Assembly: GCA_022969175.1 (NCBI GenBank)
Contig: JALJPB010000050.1
Coordinates: forward strand, 1-32,174
Source of the DNA: Colwellia sp.
Lineage (GTDB): Bacteria; Pseudomonadota; Gammaproteobacteria; Enterobacterales; Alteromonadaceae
DNA length: 32,174 nucleotides
Reading direction: 5' to 3'
The notes under the pieces are model-generated. The model had not been told where the DNA came from and made no database searches. It worked only from the letters and a program-made list of their open reading frames with translations. The position numbers and the translations under genes were made by a program. Numbering within the stretch: the stretch's first letter is position 1; the number at the start of each line of letters is the position of its first letter. Shown in pieces: positions 10,493 to 17,559 of this stretch.

Positions 10493-10534
10493 ACTTTATA
10501 GGCTAGAAAATGGTAAAAATCTCTTATACATACT

Positions 10535-10610
10535 AATACCAACTGAAATAAGTATTCGACCATTTGTTAGTAATCGGAATGGGTCAATTTATTAATTCAA
10601 TTGGAATAAT
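10535..10610. repeat. Nested imperfect palindromic element upstream of sstT
   Basis: About 75 bp fold almost completely on themselves. The outer arms are CCAACTGAAATAA (10539-10551) against TTAATTCAATTGG (10592-10604), with two mismatches. The inner arms are GACCATT (10558-10564) against AATGGGTC (10578-10585), with one bulged G, and the loop is about 13 nt. It fills the gap between tilS and sstT. The form resembles small dispersed intergenic palindromes, but I see no second full copy in the window, so its status as a genome repeat is an inference. Confidence 0.5.
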
Positions 10611-10625
10611 AAAATAAGAATCATA

Positions 10626-11846
10626 ATGACCAGTGAAAACTCCTCAGTTTTAAAAAAAATCCAATCAATAAATATCGTTAATCAAATTATAATTGCCATC
10701 GTCATTGGTGGTTTATTAGCTGTAATAGCGCCTGAAATAGCCAAATCTTTTTCAATGTTAGGAAGTTTGTTTGTTAATGCCCTCAAAGCGGTAGCACCGA
10801 TTTTAGTTTTGGTATTAGTTGCTTCATCAATAGCCAATCAAAAAGAGAATAGTGAGGCTAATTTAAAGCCTATTGTCGGGCTTTATTTATTGGGGACTTT
10901 AAGTGCTGCGTTAGTTGCCGTAACGTTAAGTTTTGTTTTTCCTGTTGAGCTAACGTTAAACTTAGATGGTGCACAAGCTAATCCTCCACAAGGGCTTGGC
11001 GAAGTATTATCTACCCTTGCTTATAAAATTGTTGATAATCCTATTAACGCTGTTGCTACTGGGAATTTTATTGGTATTTTAGCTTGGGGCTTAGGGTTAG
11101 GTTTTGCTTTAAAAAGGGCCAGTGAGTCAAGCAAAGTCATGGTACATGACTTAGCTGATGCTATTTCAAGTATTGTAAGAATTGTCATTCGTTTTGCGCC
11201 ACTGGGGATTATGGGTTTAGTGGCAAATACGATTGCGACTACTGGCTTCAAAACCTTAGGGGAGTTTAGCCATTTAGTTCTACTTTTATTAAGTGCTATG
11301 GTAATTATTGCCTTGGTGGTAAATCCGATCATTGTTTATTTAATTACTCGTAAAAATCCATATCCTTTGGTATTAACGTGTTTAAAAGAGTCTGGTATTA
11401 CCGCATTTTTTACTCGAAGCTCAGCAGCTAACATTCCAGTTAACATGGAGTTATGTAAAAAACTAGCATTACATGAAGATACATATTCCGTGTCAATACC
11501 ATTAGGGGCAACCATAAACATGGCGGGTGCGGCAATTACTATTACGGTATTAACACTAGCAACAGCGAATACTTTAGGTATTGAAGTAGATTTTGCTACG
11601 GCTATCTTGTTAAGTGTTATTGCTTCTATTTCAGCCTGTGGGGCTTCTGGCGTCGCTGGCGGTTCATTATTGCTGATACCACTAGCGTGTGGCTTGTTTG
11701 GTATTAATAACGATATTGCTATGCAAGTAGTTGCCATAGGTTTTATTATCGGAGTTATTCAAGACTCAGCCGAGACAGCACTAAACAGCTCTACCGATGT
11801 TGTTTTTACAGCCGCCGCTTCTCATCATATAACTAAAAATTTATAG
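10626..11846 (+). CDS. sstT: SstT, Na+/serine-threonine symporter
   Basis: SstT imports serine and threonine with Na+ through the inner membrane and belongs to the dicarboxylate/amino acid:cation symporter (DAACS) family. The 406-residue protein (E. coli 414) resembles SstT closely throughout. Examples are [37 protein letters not shown], the re-entrant loop [40 protein letters not shown], the glycine-rich [23 protein letters not shown] and [19 protein letters not shown]. Eight hydrophobic helices plus two hairpin loops are expected from the family. It stands alone, with a palindrome in front and a terminator behind. Confidence 0.96.
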   Translation: MTSENSSVLKKIQSINIVNQIIIAIVIGGLLAVIAPEIAKSFSMLGSLFVNALKAVAPILVLVLVASSIANQKENSEANLKPIVGLYLLGTLSAALVAVTLSFVFPVELTLNLDGAQANPPQGLGEVLSTLAYKIVDNPINAVATGNFIGILAWGLGLGFALKRASESSKVMVHDLADAISSIVRIVIRFAPLGIMGLVANTIATTGFKTLGEFSHLVLLLLSAMVIIALVVNPIIVYLITRKNPYPLVLTCLKESGITAFFTRSSAANIPVNMELCKKLALHEDTYSVSIPLGATINMAGAAITITVLTLATANTLGIEVDFATAILLSVIASISACGASGVAGGSLLLIPLACGLFGINNDIAMQVVAIGFIIGVIQDSAETALNSSTDVVFTAAASHHITKNL

Positions 11847-11875
11847 CATTAACTATGAGTGTAAGCTCAACCGTT

Positions 11876-11918
11876 CAACCAAAACATACAGTTAATTTAT
11901 GTTTTGGTTGAATTATTT
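11876..11918 (+). terminator. Hairpin terminator after sstT
   Basis: A perfect 13-bp stem (CAACCAAAACATA at 11876-11888 with TATGTTTTGGTTG at 11898-11910) and 9-nt loop are followed by AATTATTT. The tail is only moderately T-rich, but the stem and its position 30 nt after the sstT stop fit an intrinsic terminator. Confidence 0.65.
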
Positions 11919-11944
11919 GAGTACATCCTTGTCATATTTCAGGC

Positions 11945-11985
11945 AACAACTTATTAATTCAAATTTAATAAGTTGTTAAACAACT
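11945..11985 (+). promoter_or_regulatory. Mutually exclusive hairpins in the leader of the 12004 gene
   Basis: AACAACTTATTAA (11945-11957) is perfectly complementary to TTAATAAGTTGTT (11965-11977), a 13-bp stem with a 7-nt loop. The AGTTGTT of that stem (11971-11977) can instead pair with AACAACT at 11979-11985. The set ends 18 nt before the start codon and just before AAAGGA. It is either an alternative RNA fold or a triple AACAACT/AGTTGTT operator. Confidence 0.45.
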
Positions 11986-12003
11986 AAAATTAAAGGATTA
12001 ACC

Positions 12004-13569
12004 ATGCTCAACCGTTTTATCATATTAGTAACATTTACCTTTTTTTCACAGATTGCAAGTGTGCAGGCGTTTTCAAACCAATCGCTGTTTTCTATTTATA
12101 ACATCGAAACACCATTTACCATTAGCCAACCTATTATTGCGGCAAATTTAATCGATAACTCTGATAATAATTCTGCCGATGAATTATTAGCAATAGGTGT
12201 TGATGATCAAAAACAAACGTGGCTGGCTATTTATGTTTTTGATGAAAAATTAGAAAATTACCAGTTATATACCAAACAAATAATACCTAAAAAGTACTTT
12301 GCTTATGACCTTAGTGACTTTGTTAAAAAAAATAAAAACAAGCTTCGAACACTTTACTTTTTAGCAAAAGATGAAGTAGTTACATTTAAGGTGTTGCCAT
12401 CAGTTGATAACACAGAACTGCTTAACCGATTTGAAATAAAGCAAAAAGTGGATTCGATGTACTTAGTTAAGTCGGCGGATTTTATTAATGCAAAAGACTT
12501 TATCAAAGACTTAAACCAAGATGGGCTTGATGATATTTATTTACCTCATTTTGAACAAATGAATTTATGGCTTTCTCAACCTTGTGGTCAATTGCACTTT
12601 CAGTTATTACCTTTACCCTCATTTATTGAACACGACAATGCCAAAGTTACCTTTAATCAACGAACTTTGTTTTTTGCTGATTTTAATTTTGATGCAAAAA
12701 CTGATATAGCTTGGATAAAACAAGGAAGCATTGAATATTTTTCCCAAACGGAAAATGGTTTGTTTTCGCCGGTCAGTAAAACAATAATGTTAAATAATAC
12801 TATCTATGGCTTAAATTGGTGGAATATTCGAGAGCCTGATGGAGATAGTTTAGATCAAAGTAAATTGGCTCACAGGATGGTCGAACAAATCAAAGATGTT
12901 AACGGTGATGGTATTGTTGATATGGTGGTAAGGTTTACTCAAACCGAAGGTGTATTAGATCGACGTAATGATTATGAGTTCTATTTTGGCCAAAGTATTA
13001 AAGTAGGGGCTATCAATAAAATCACTTTTCCCAATAAACCAAGCACTACAATACAAGCTGAAGGCACGTTAACAGGTTTAAGTATTATAGATATCAACAA
13101 CGATAATAAGTTTGAAGTCATGCTTTCTTCGTTTGAGTTAAGTTTATCTAATATTATTGGTGCGTTGATCTCCGGTGGTATAGATCAAAATGTGCTGCTG
13201 TTTTCACTAAATGATCAAAATATCTTTGAAGATAAGCCTATCACCAATAAAGAAGTTGAGCTGAGTTTTAGTTTAAGTAATGGTCGAAGCGGGCAACCTA
13301 TTGTACAACTAGCTGATATTAATGGCGATGGTTTACAAGACTTAATGCTTTCAGAAGATGATGATACACTGAAAGTATACTTAGGAAAAAAAGGTAAACG
13401 TAAGTTCGCTAAAAGAGCATTAAAGCAAGAACTACTATTAGCAAAAGATGGTCAATATATGCAAAGTCACGATATTAACCTTGATGGCAAACAGGACTTT
13501 ATTATGTCTTATACTCGATTAGATGAGCAGAAGACACTTAATACTTTTACGGTATTAATAACTAATTAA
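12004..13569 (+). CDS. Secreted FG-GAP/VCBS-type repeat protein, function unknown
   Basis: This is a 521-residue exported protein of unknown role. Residues 1-22 form a signal peptide (hydrophobic FIILVTFTFF, then SVQA just before the cut). The mature part carries six spaced calcium-binding-like loops of the DxNxDG type: DLNQDGLDD (169-177), DFNFDAKTD (226-233 region), DVNGDGIVD (298-306), DINNDNKFE (363-371), DINGDGLQD (438-446) and DINLDGKQD (490-498). The spacing of 50-75 residues fits blades of an FG-GAP/integrin-like beta-propeller. The start has AAAGGATTAACC before ATG. It ends convergently with the GNAT gene, the two stops overlapping by 4 nt. A surface or periplasmic binding role is inference only. 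Confidence 0.8.
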   Translation: MLNRFIILVTFTFFSQIASVQAFSNQSLFSIYNIETPFTISQPIIAANLIDNSDNNSADELLAIGVDDQKQTWLAIYVFDEKLENYQLYTKQIIPKKYFAYDLSDFVKKNKNKLRTLYFLAKDEVVTFKVLPSVDNTELLNRFEIKQKVDSMYLVKSADFINAKDFIKDLNQDGLDDIYLPHFEQMNLWLSQPCGQLHFQLLPLPSFIEHDNAKVTFNQRTLFFADFNFDAKTDIAWIKQGSIEYFSQTENGLFSPVSKTIMLNNTIYGLNWWNIREPDGDSLDQSKLAHRMVEQIKDVNGDGIVDMVVRFTQTEGVLDRRNDYEFYFGQSIKVGAINKITFPNKPSTTIQAEGTLTGLSIIDINNDNKFEVMLSSFELSLSNIIGALISGGIDQNVLLFSLNDQNIFEDKPITNKEVELSFSLSNGRSGQPIVQLADINGDGLQDLMLSEDDDTLKVYLGKKGKRKFAKRALKQELLLAKDGQYMQSHDINLDGKQDFIMSYTRLDEQKTLNTFTVLITN

Positions 13570-14012
13570 AGGCATATATTAAACTTAATAAACCTAAGTA
13601 GTTTAGGGTTTTTTTGCTTGTATTGTCTAAATCGTTTTTCAATTATGGGCTTTATTAGGCTTGAACCTGCTATTTGAAAATCAAAGTTTTGATAAAAAAT
13701 TGTCATATTGCTATTTGAAAAACAGGTAATAGATGAGTAGCCACAATCAATAGCGTTAATTAATTGGGTGGCTAATCCTTTTTTCTGAAATTTTCTATCG
13801 ACAACTAAGGCGTGTAAAAATGCTTGTTGGTTATTACTTTCAATGAAAGAGACTATAACTGAGGCAACAATAGTATCGCTTGATTTTATAAAATAACAAT
13901 GATCAAAACCGATGAAGCTGGCTGAATATCTTTGTTGCTTATAAAAGCGTTTAATGGCTTTTTTATCTTCTTTTTCTGCAGTTATAACTGCAGAAATTAA
14001 GCTATTATCCAT
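13566..14012 (-). CDS. Small GNAT-family N-acetyltransferase
   Basis: A 148-residue protein with the acetyl-CoA-binding pattern of GNAT enzymes: beta4 FLHALVVDRKFQ, then the pyrophosphate-binding KKGLATQLI (about residues 96-104) and a beta5/alpha4 region NSNMTIFYQNFDF. The substrate cannot be told from sequence. The N-terminal half (IKRFYKQQRY, FIGFDHCYFIK) resembles small stand-alone acetyltransferases with unassigned substrates. The stop overlaps that of the convergent 12004 gene by 4 nt, and the last codons contain that gene's apparent terminator. It is downstream of ilvH on the same strand, separated by a hairpin. Confidence 0.8.
   Translation of the reverse strand: MDNSLISAVITAEKEDKKAIKRFYKQQRYSASFIGFDHCYFIKSSDTIVASVIVSFIESNNQQAFLHALVVDRKFQKKGLATQLINAIDCGYSSITCFSNSNMTIFYQNFDFQIAGSSLIKPIIEKRFRQYKQKNPKLLRFIKFNICL
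13590..13615 (+). terminator. Terminator of the 12004 gene, inside the convergent GNAT gene
   Basis: AAACCTAA (13590-13597) pairs with TTTAGGGTTT (13602-13611) with one bulged G, followed by TTTT. It lies 20 nt past the stop of the plus-strand gene and within the 3' coding end of the minus-strand GNAT gene. Confidence 0.6.
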
Positions 14013-14038
14013 GGTTAACTTTTTTATAGGGTTAATGT

Positions 14039-14064
14039 GAAATAGCCAGCTGACTGGCTATTTC
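14039..14064. terminator. Hairpin downstream of ilvH
   Basis: GAAATAGCCAG (14039-14049) and CTGGCTATTTC (14054-14064) form a perfect 11-bp stem with a CTGA loop. It lies between the ilvH stop (14088) and the GNAT start (14012). The stem's own 3' arm is U-rich, but no long U-tract follows in the minus direction, so termination of ilvIH here is likely but not certain. Confidence 0.6.
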
Positions 14065-14087
14065 TTAATTTAAGTGGCTGGTATTAT

Positions 14088-14585
14088 TTACACTCGAAGT
14101 GCTTTTTCTCCACGAGCTATACCCACACAGCCAGATCGAACAGACTCAATGATTTCAGTTTCATTGGCAAGTATTTCGATAAAAGCATTGAGTTTATCAA
14201 TATCACCAGTGAGTTCTATAGTATATATTTGTTTACCAATATCGATAATAGAGCCTCTAAATATATCCGCTATACGCTTAACTTCAGTGCGGGTTTTATC
14301 ACTCATTGCTAAGACTTTAATCAGTAATAATTCTCGCTCGATATGCTTTCTGTCAGTAATGTCAGAAATTTTAATCACATCAATTAATTTGTTTACTTGT
14401 TTTACAATCTGCTCAAGCACGTTATCATCACCTCTGGTTGCAATGGTGATGCGAGAAAGGCTACTGTCTTCAGTGGGGGCAACGGTTAAACTTTCAATAT
14501 TAAACGCGCGTTGAGAAAATAATCCAACAATACGTGATAATGAACCCGCTTCATTTTCTAATAAAATAGCTAAAATTCGACGCAT
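14088..14585 (-). CDS. ilvH: Acetolactate synthase III small (regulatory) subunit
   Basis: IlvH is the ACT-domain regulatory subunit that activates the large subunit and gives valine feedback inhibition. The 165 residues start at [19 protein letters not shown], matching the family start. The N-terminal ACT domain (residues 1-75) carries GLFSQRAFNIESLTVAPTEDSSLSRITI. The C-terminal half has ERELLLIKV, EVKRIADIFRGSIIDI and ends RSGCVGIARGEKALRV. The start ATG shares one base with the ilvI stop (TAATG at 14583-14587), and a GGAG lies about 10 nt upstream inside ilvI, so the two are translationally coupled. A longer frame reaching 14612 exists but would overlap ilvI and lacks family similarity. 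Confidence 0.95.
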   Translation of the reverse strand: MRRILAILLENEAGSLSRIVGLFSQRAFNIESLTVAPTEDSSLSRITIATRGDDNVLEQIVKQVNKLIDVIKISDITDRKHIERELLLIKVLAMSDKTRTEVKRIADIFRGSIIDIGKQIYTIELTGDIDKLNAFIEILANETEIIESVRSGCVGIARGEKALRV

Positions 14586-16309
14586 TATGCTTTTACTCCT
14601 TTTTTGATCCACATATCATCAATTGCACCTGTTTTAATTTGCATTGGGTAGACATGTTCTTTTTCATCTACAGCAACATCGACAAACACTAATTTGTTCT
14701 TGATTGAGAATGCTTGTGCTAACTTTTCATCTAGTTCATCTAATGAATCAATTTGTATGCCCACATGGCCGTAGGCCTCAGCCAATTTAACAAAGTTCGG
14801 AATTGATTCCATATAAGAAGAAGAGTGACGCCCGCCATAAACCATGTCTTGCCATTGACGTACCATACCTAATGAGCGGTTATTTAAAGTGACAATAACA
14901 ACAGGTAGCTTATATTGTAAACAAGTAGAGAGCTCTTGAATATTCATCTGAATGGAGCCATCACCTGTGATACAAATAACATGACTATCTGGGAACGCTA
15001 GTTTTACACCCATTGCCGCAGGTAGGCCAAATCCCATAGTGCCTAAACCACCAGAGTTGATCCATTGACGTGGCTTTGCAAAAGGATAATATTGTGCAGC
15101 AAACATTTGGTGCTGACCAACATCAGAGCAAACATAAGCTTCACCATTGGTAATTTTGTACATTGACTCAATGACTCTCTGTGGCTTTATTTTACTGCCT
15201 TCTTGTACATAACTCACACTGTTAACGCTACGCCATTGCTCTATTTCTTGCCACCAAAGATCTAATGCTTGCTGATCAGGTTTAAAATTACTGGCTGCTA
15301 GCTCATCAAGCAATTGTTGCATGACAATATCAATTAAACCAACAATAGGAATATGAGCGTTGATGGTTTTAGAAATAGAAGTTGGATCAATATCTACATG
15401 AATAATATTTGCGTTAGGGCAAAACTTGTTAACGTTATTGGTCACTCTGTCGTCAAATCGAACGCCAAGAGCTAGAATAACATCCGCATTTGCCATCGCT
15501 TTATTTGCTTCTAAACTGCCATGCATACCTAACATGCCAACAAAGTTATCATGAATACCCGAAATACCACCTAAGCCCATTAAAGTATTGGTAATAGGGG
15601 CTTTTAATGTTTCGGTTAATTTGGTTAAAAGCTGTGAAGCATTAGCTAATACTATGCCGCCGCCAGAATAAATCACTAACTTTTTGGCACTTGATATTGC
15701 TTTGACTGCTTTTTTTATTTGTTTAGGATGACCTTTACTTGTTGGATTATAAGAGCGCATTTTTATATTAGTATTAATATTAAAAGCAGCTTTATTTTCA
15801 GGTATTAATATATCTTTCGGTAATTCAACAACTACAGGGCCTGGTCGTCCAGTATTGGCTATATAAAATGCTTTGGCGATAATATTGGGAATATCCTCCA
15901 CACTTCTACAGTTAAAGCTATGTTTTACGATAGGGCGAGAACATCCGATAATATCAGTTTCTTGAAAGGCATCATCACCAATCAAAGAGGTCGCTACTTG
16001 CCCTGCTAAAACAACCATAGGGATAGAGTCCATGTAAGCAGTAGCAATACCTGTTATACAGTTTGTTGCTCCTGGACCTGATGTTGCTAACACTACACCA
16101 ACTTCACCGGTCGATCTTGTATAGCCGTCAGCCATATGAGTAGCAGCCTGTTCATGACGCACTAATATATGTTCAATCTCATCTTGTTGAAAAATAGCAT
16201 CATAAATATCAAGCACTGAGCCACCAGGGTAGCCAAAAATATATTTTACTTTAAGTGCGGATAAGGCTTTTATTACCATTTCAGCGCCAGTAAATAATTG
16301 AGTTTCCAT
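14585..16309 (-). CDS. ilvI: Acetolactate synthase III large (catalytic) subunit
   Basis: IlvI is the ThDP/FAD/Mg enzyme that condenses two pyruvates to acetolactate, or pyruvate with 2-oxobutyrate to acetohydroxybutyrate, the first common step of valine/leucine/isoleucine synthesis. Its 574 residues equal E. coli IlvI in length. The ThDP-activating Glu53 is in [47 protein letters not shown] and the central FAD-type domain ([23 protein letters not shown]) are followed by the ThDP motif [12 protein letters not shown]...NN. It is first in the ilvIH operon. The 180-nt leader upstream holds an attenuator, described separately. Confidence 0.97.
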   Translation of the reverse strand: METQLFTGAEMVIKALSALKVKYIFGYPGGSVLDIYDAIFQQDEIEHILVRHEQAATHMADGYTRSTGEVGVVLATSGPGATNCITGIATAYMDSIPMVVLAGQVATSLIGDDAFQETDIIGCSRPIVKHSFNCRSVEDIPNIIAKAFYIANTGRPGPVVVELPKDILIPENKAAFNINTNIKMRSYNPTSKGHPKQIKKAVKAISSAKKLVIYSGGGIVLANASQLLTKLTETLKAPITNTLMGLGGISGIHDNFVGMLGMHGSLEANKAMANADVILALGVRFDDRVTNNVNKFCPNANIIHVDIDPTSISKTINAHIPIVGLIDIVMQQLLDELAASNFKPDQQALDLWWQEIEQWRSVNSVSYVQEGSKIKPQRVIESMYKITNGEAYVCSDVGQHQMFAAQYYPFAKPRQWINSGGLGTMGFGLPAAMGVKLAFPDSHVICITGDGSIQMNIQELSTCLQYKLPVVIVTLNNRSLGMVRQWQDMVYGGRHSSSYMESIPNFVKLAEAYGHVGIQIDSLDELDEKLAQAFSIKNKLVFVDVAVDEKEHVYPMQIKTGAIDDMWIKKGVKA

Positions 16310-16345
16310 GTTATTGCCTTTTGTTAAAACTTTAAAAATATGAAT

Positions 16346-16380
16346 AAAAAAAACCCCCGGTCTATTCAGAGCGAGGGTTT
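16346..16380 (-). terminator. Attenuator terminator of the ilvIH leader
   Basis: Read on the minus strand, AAACCCTCG pairs with CCGGGGGTTT (9 bp including one G-U; plus-strand 16372-16380 and 16351-16360), followed by eight Ts (16346-16353 region). It lies between the leader peptide and ilvI. Its 5' arm (CCCTCGC) is also complementary to GCGGGG inside the leader peptide gene (plus-strand 16424-16429), which gives the competing antiterminator. Confidence 0.9.
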
Positions 16381-16407
16381 GTTAAATTTTTTGTTTATTT
16401 GCTTTTC

Positions 16408-16488
16408 TTAAACATAAAATAATCCCCGCAATGATTTAGAAATCAGTACGACTAGGAGGACGACATTGAGTTTAGTAACTAGATTCAT
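16408..16488 (-). CDS. ilvIH attenuation leader peptide
   Basis: A 26-residue reading frame begins MNLVTKLN and then has eight consecutive branched-chain codons (VVLLVVLI, residues 9-16), ending SKSLRGLFYV. In total 14 of 26 residues are Val, Leu or Ile. It lies directly upstream of a terminator hairpin and about 100 nt before ilvI, the arrangement of the ilvB and ilvG leaders of E. coli. When charged tRNAs for Val/Leu/Ile are scarce, a ribosome stalled at codons 9-16 would leave the GCGGGG segment (codons 20-22 region) free to sequester the terminator's 5' arm. The start codon has only a weak ribosome binding site. Confidence 0.88.
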   Translation of the reverse strand: MNLVTKLNVVLLVVLISKSLRGLFYV

Positions 16489-16533
16489 AGCTTGAAAATA
16501 ATATATTTATAAAACAAATTAAATGATGATGTA

Positions 16534-16562
16534 TTTTTAATAGGTTTTTGTATGTCTGTCAA
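16534..16562 (-). promoter_or_regulatory. Probable ilvIH promoter
   Basis: On the minus strand a perfect -35 TTGACA (plus-strand 16557-16562) is followed after 17 nt by TAAAAA (16534-16539, 4 of 6 matches to TATAAT). Transcription would begin near 16525, about 40 nt before the leader peptide start at 16488. Confidence 0.65.
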
Positions 16563-16799
16563 TGGAAAGATTATAAATCTACGGGTTTTGTTAATAACAA
16601 TATAGTATGGGTCCTATAAACTGGGCATATAAAGCTACGCAAACCGCTTGTAGTTAGTGATAAAATTTATAGAAATAGCTAAGCTATTAAAATTAACGAT
16701 TTTTGTTGTAACTATCATAACAATTAGTAACAATGCTAAACATTAAAATAAGTTATGCTGGTATCATTACTGTAAATGAGCCTTTAAAAGGATAGGATT
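16563..16799. other. Intergenic region between ilv promoter and lipoprotein gene
   Basis: No gene is seen in these 237 nt. They must hold the plus-strand promoter for the gene at 16800. A short inverted repeat AATAGCT-A-AGCTATT lies near 16673-16689, and a CTAC...GTAG small hairpin with ACGCAAACC lies near 16633-16655. AAAGGATAGGATT just before 16800 is the ribosome binding site. I cannot pick a convincing -10/-35 pair. Confidence 0.4.
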
Positions 16800-17390
16800 A
16801 TGTTAAAAGTAAGATCTAAAATGAAGATGTTTGTTATCGCCGCTGTAGCAATTATTGGTGTCGGCTGTGCTTCACAGCATAATGCTAAAGTTGATTTTGA
16901 TAGAAATGCAGAAATTGATACAACTCAATATAAAACTTTTGCTTGGCTTAACGAAAATAAAATCCTGTCCGCAAGTGAAGATATTAACCCAGTAATGAAA
17001 ATAAGATTAGATGAAGCTGTTGAAGATACCTTTATTGCTAAAGGCTATAAGTTAATTTCTTCTGCTGAGGATGCCGATTTTGCTATCTCTTATACCGTAG
17101 GGAGCCGTGACAAAATTAAAGTTAATTCATATCCTGCAACTTACAATACAAGTTTTGGCTGGGGCAGAGGATACTATGGCTCTCGTGGTTATTATGGTGG
17201 CATGAGTATGGGCACTGAAACTCGTGTTACAAATTACACTGAAGGTAAATTGGCTATTGACGTATATGATGTTAAATCACATCAACCTGCTTGGCACGGT
17301 TGGGCTGTTAAACGTATAACTTCTGATGATAGAGAAGAGCCAGAACAAATGATTAAAGATTTAGTTGAGAAAGTTGTTGTAAACTTTTAA
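16800..17390 (+). CDS. DUF4136-family lipoprotein
   Basis: A 196-residue predicted lipoprotein. The N-terminus is a lipoprotein signal peptide (KMKMFVIAAVAIIG) ending in the lipobox VGC, so Cys23 would be lipidated. The body has the DUF4136 pattern: an early DFDR...YKTFAWL, a middle ADFAISYTVG and a late KLAIDVYDVKSHQPAWHGWA. Between them is a Gly/Tyr-rich insert (about residues 120-139, with GWGRGYYGSRGYYGG) of low complexity. The gene has a strong ribosome binding site and its own terminator, so it is monocistronic. DUF4136 proteins are of unknown function; an outer-membrane location is likely because the residue after Cys is Ala. Confidence 0.88.
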   Translation: MLKVRSKMKMFVIAAVAIIGVGCASQHNAKVDFDRNAEIDTTQYKTFAWLNENKILSASEDINPVMKIRLDEAVEDTFIAKGYKLISSAEDADFAISYTVGSRDKIKVNSYPATYNTSFGWGRGYYGSRGYYGGMSMGTETRVTNYTEGKLAIDVYDVKSHQPAWHGWAVKRITSDDREEPEQMIKDLVEKVVVNF

Positions 17391-17411
17391 TTTCAGCTCA
17401 TTTTTAATTTT

Positions 17412-17438
17412 AAACGCGACTTAGGTCGCGTTTTTTGT
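17412..17438 (+). terminator. Rho-independent terminator after the DUF4136 gene
   Basis: AAACGCGAC (17412-17420) and GTCGCGTTT (17425-17433) form a perfect 9-bp GC-rich stem with a TTAG loop, followed by TTT and a T-rich stretch. It lies 22 nt after the stop. Confidence 0.93.
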
Positions 17439-17559
17439 TTTTGAATCATTATTTGTTGTGAAGGTATTGATTATTTTTAGATTTTTCATTTATTTTATTA
17501 GCAAAGAACTCATCTTGCATTACACTTAAGTTACATTGCCAGTAATGAATTTTTTTTAA

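Noticed and set aside
11021..11737. Two minus-strand frames opposite sstT
   Set aside because: Shadows of the conserved transporter; composition is that of antisense hydrophobic codons with no recognisable domain.
14074..14514. 146-codon plus-strand frame opposite ilvH
   Set aside because: It mirrors the conserved ilvH frame, has no family resemblance and no ribosome binding site.
14586..14612. Longer N-terminus for ilvH
   Set aside because: The extra nine residues overlap ilvI coding sequence, whereas MRRIL matches the family start with a ribosome binding site before it.
16618..16660. ACGCAAACC-containing hairpin upstream of the DUF4136 gene, resembling part of a GEMM aptamer
   Set aside because: Only a short ACGCAAA match and a 5-bp stem; no GAAA tetraloop helix or second conserved helix, unlike the clear GEMM at 27315.
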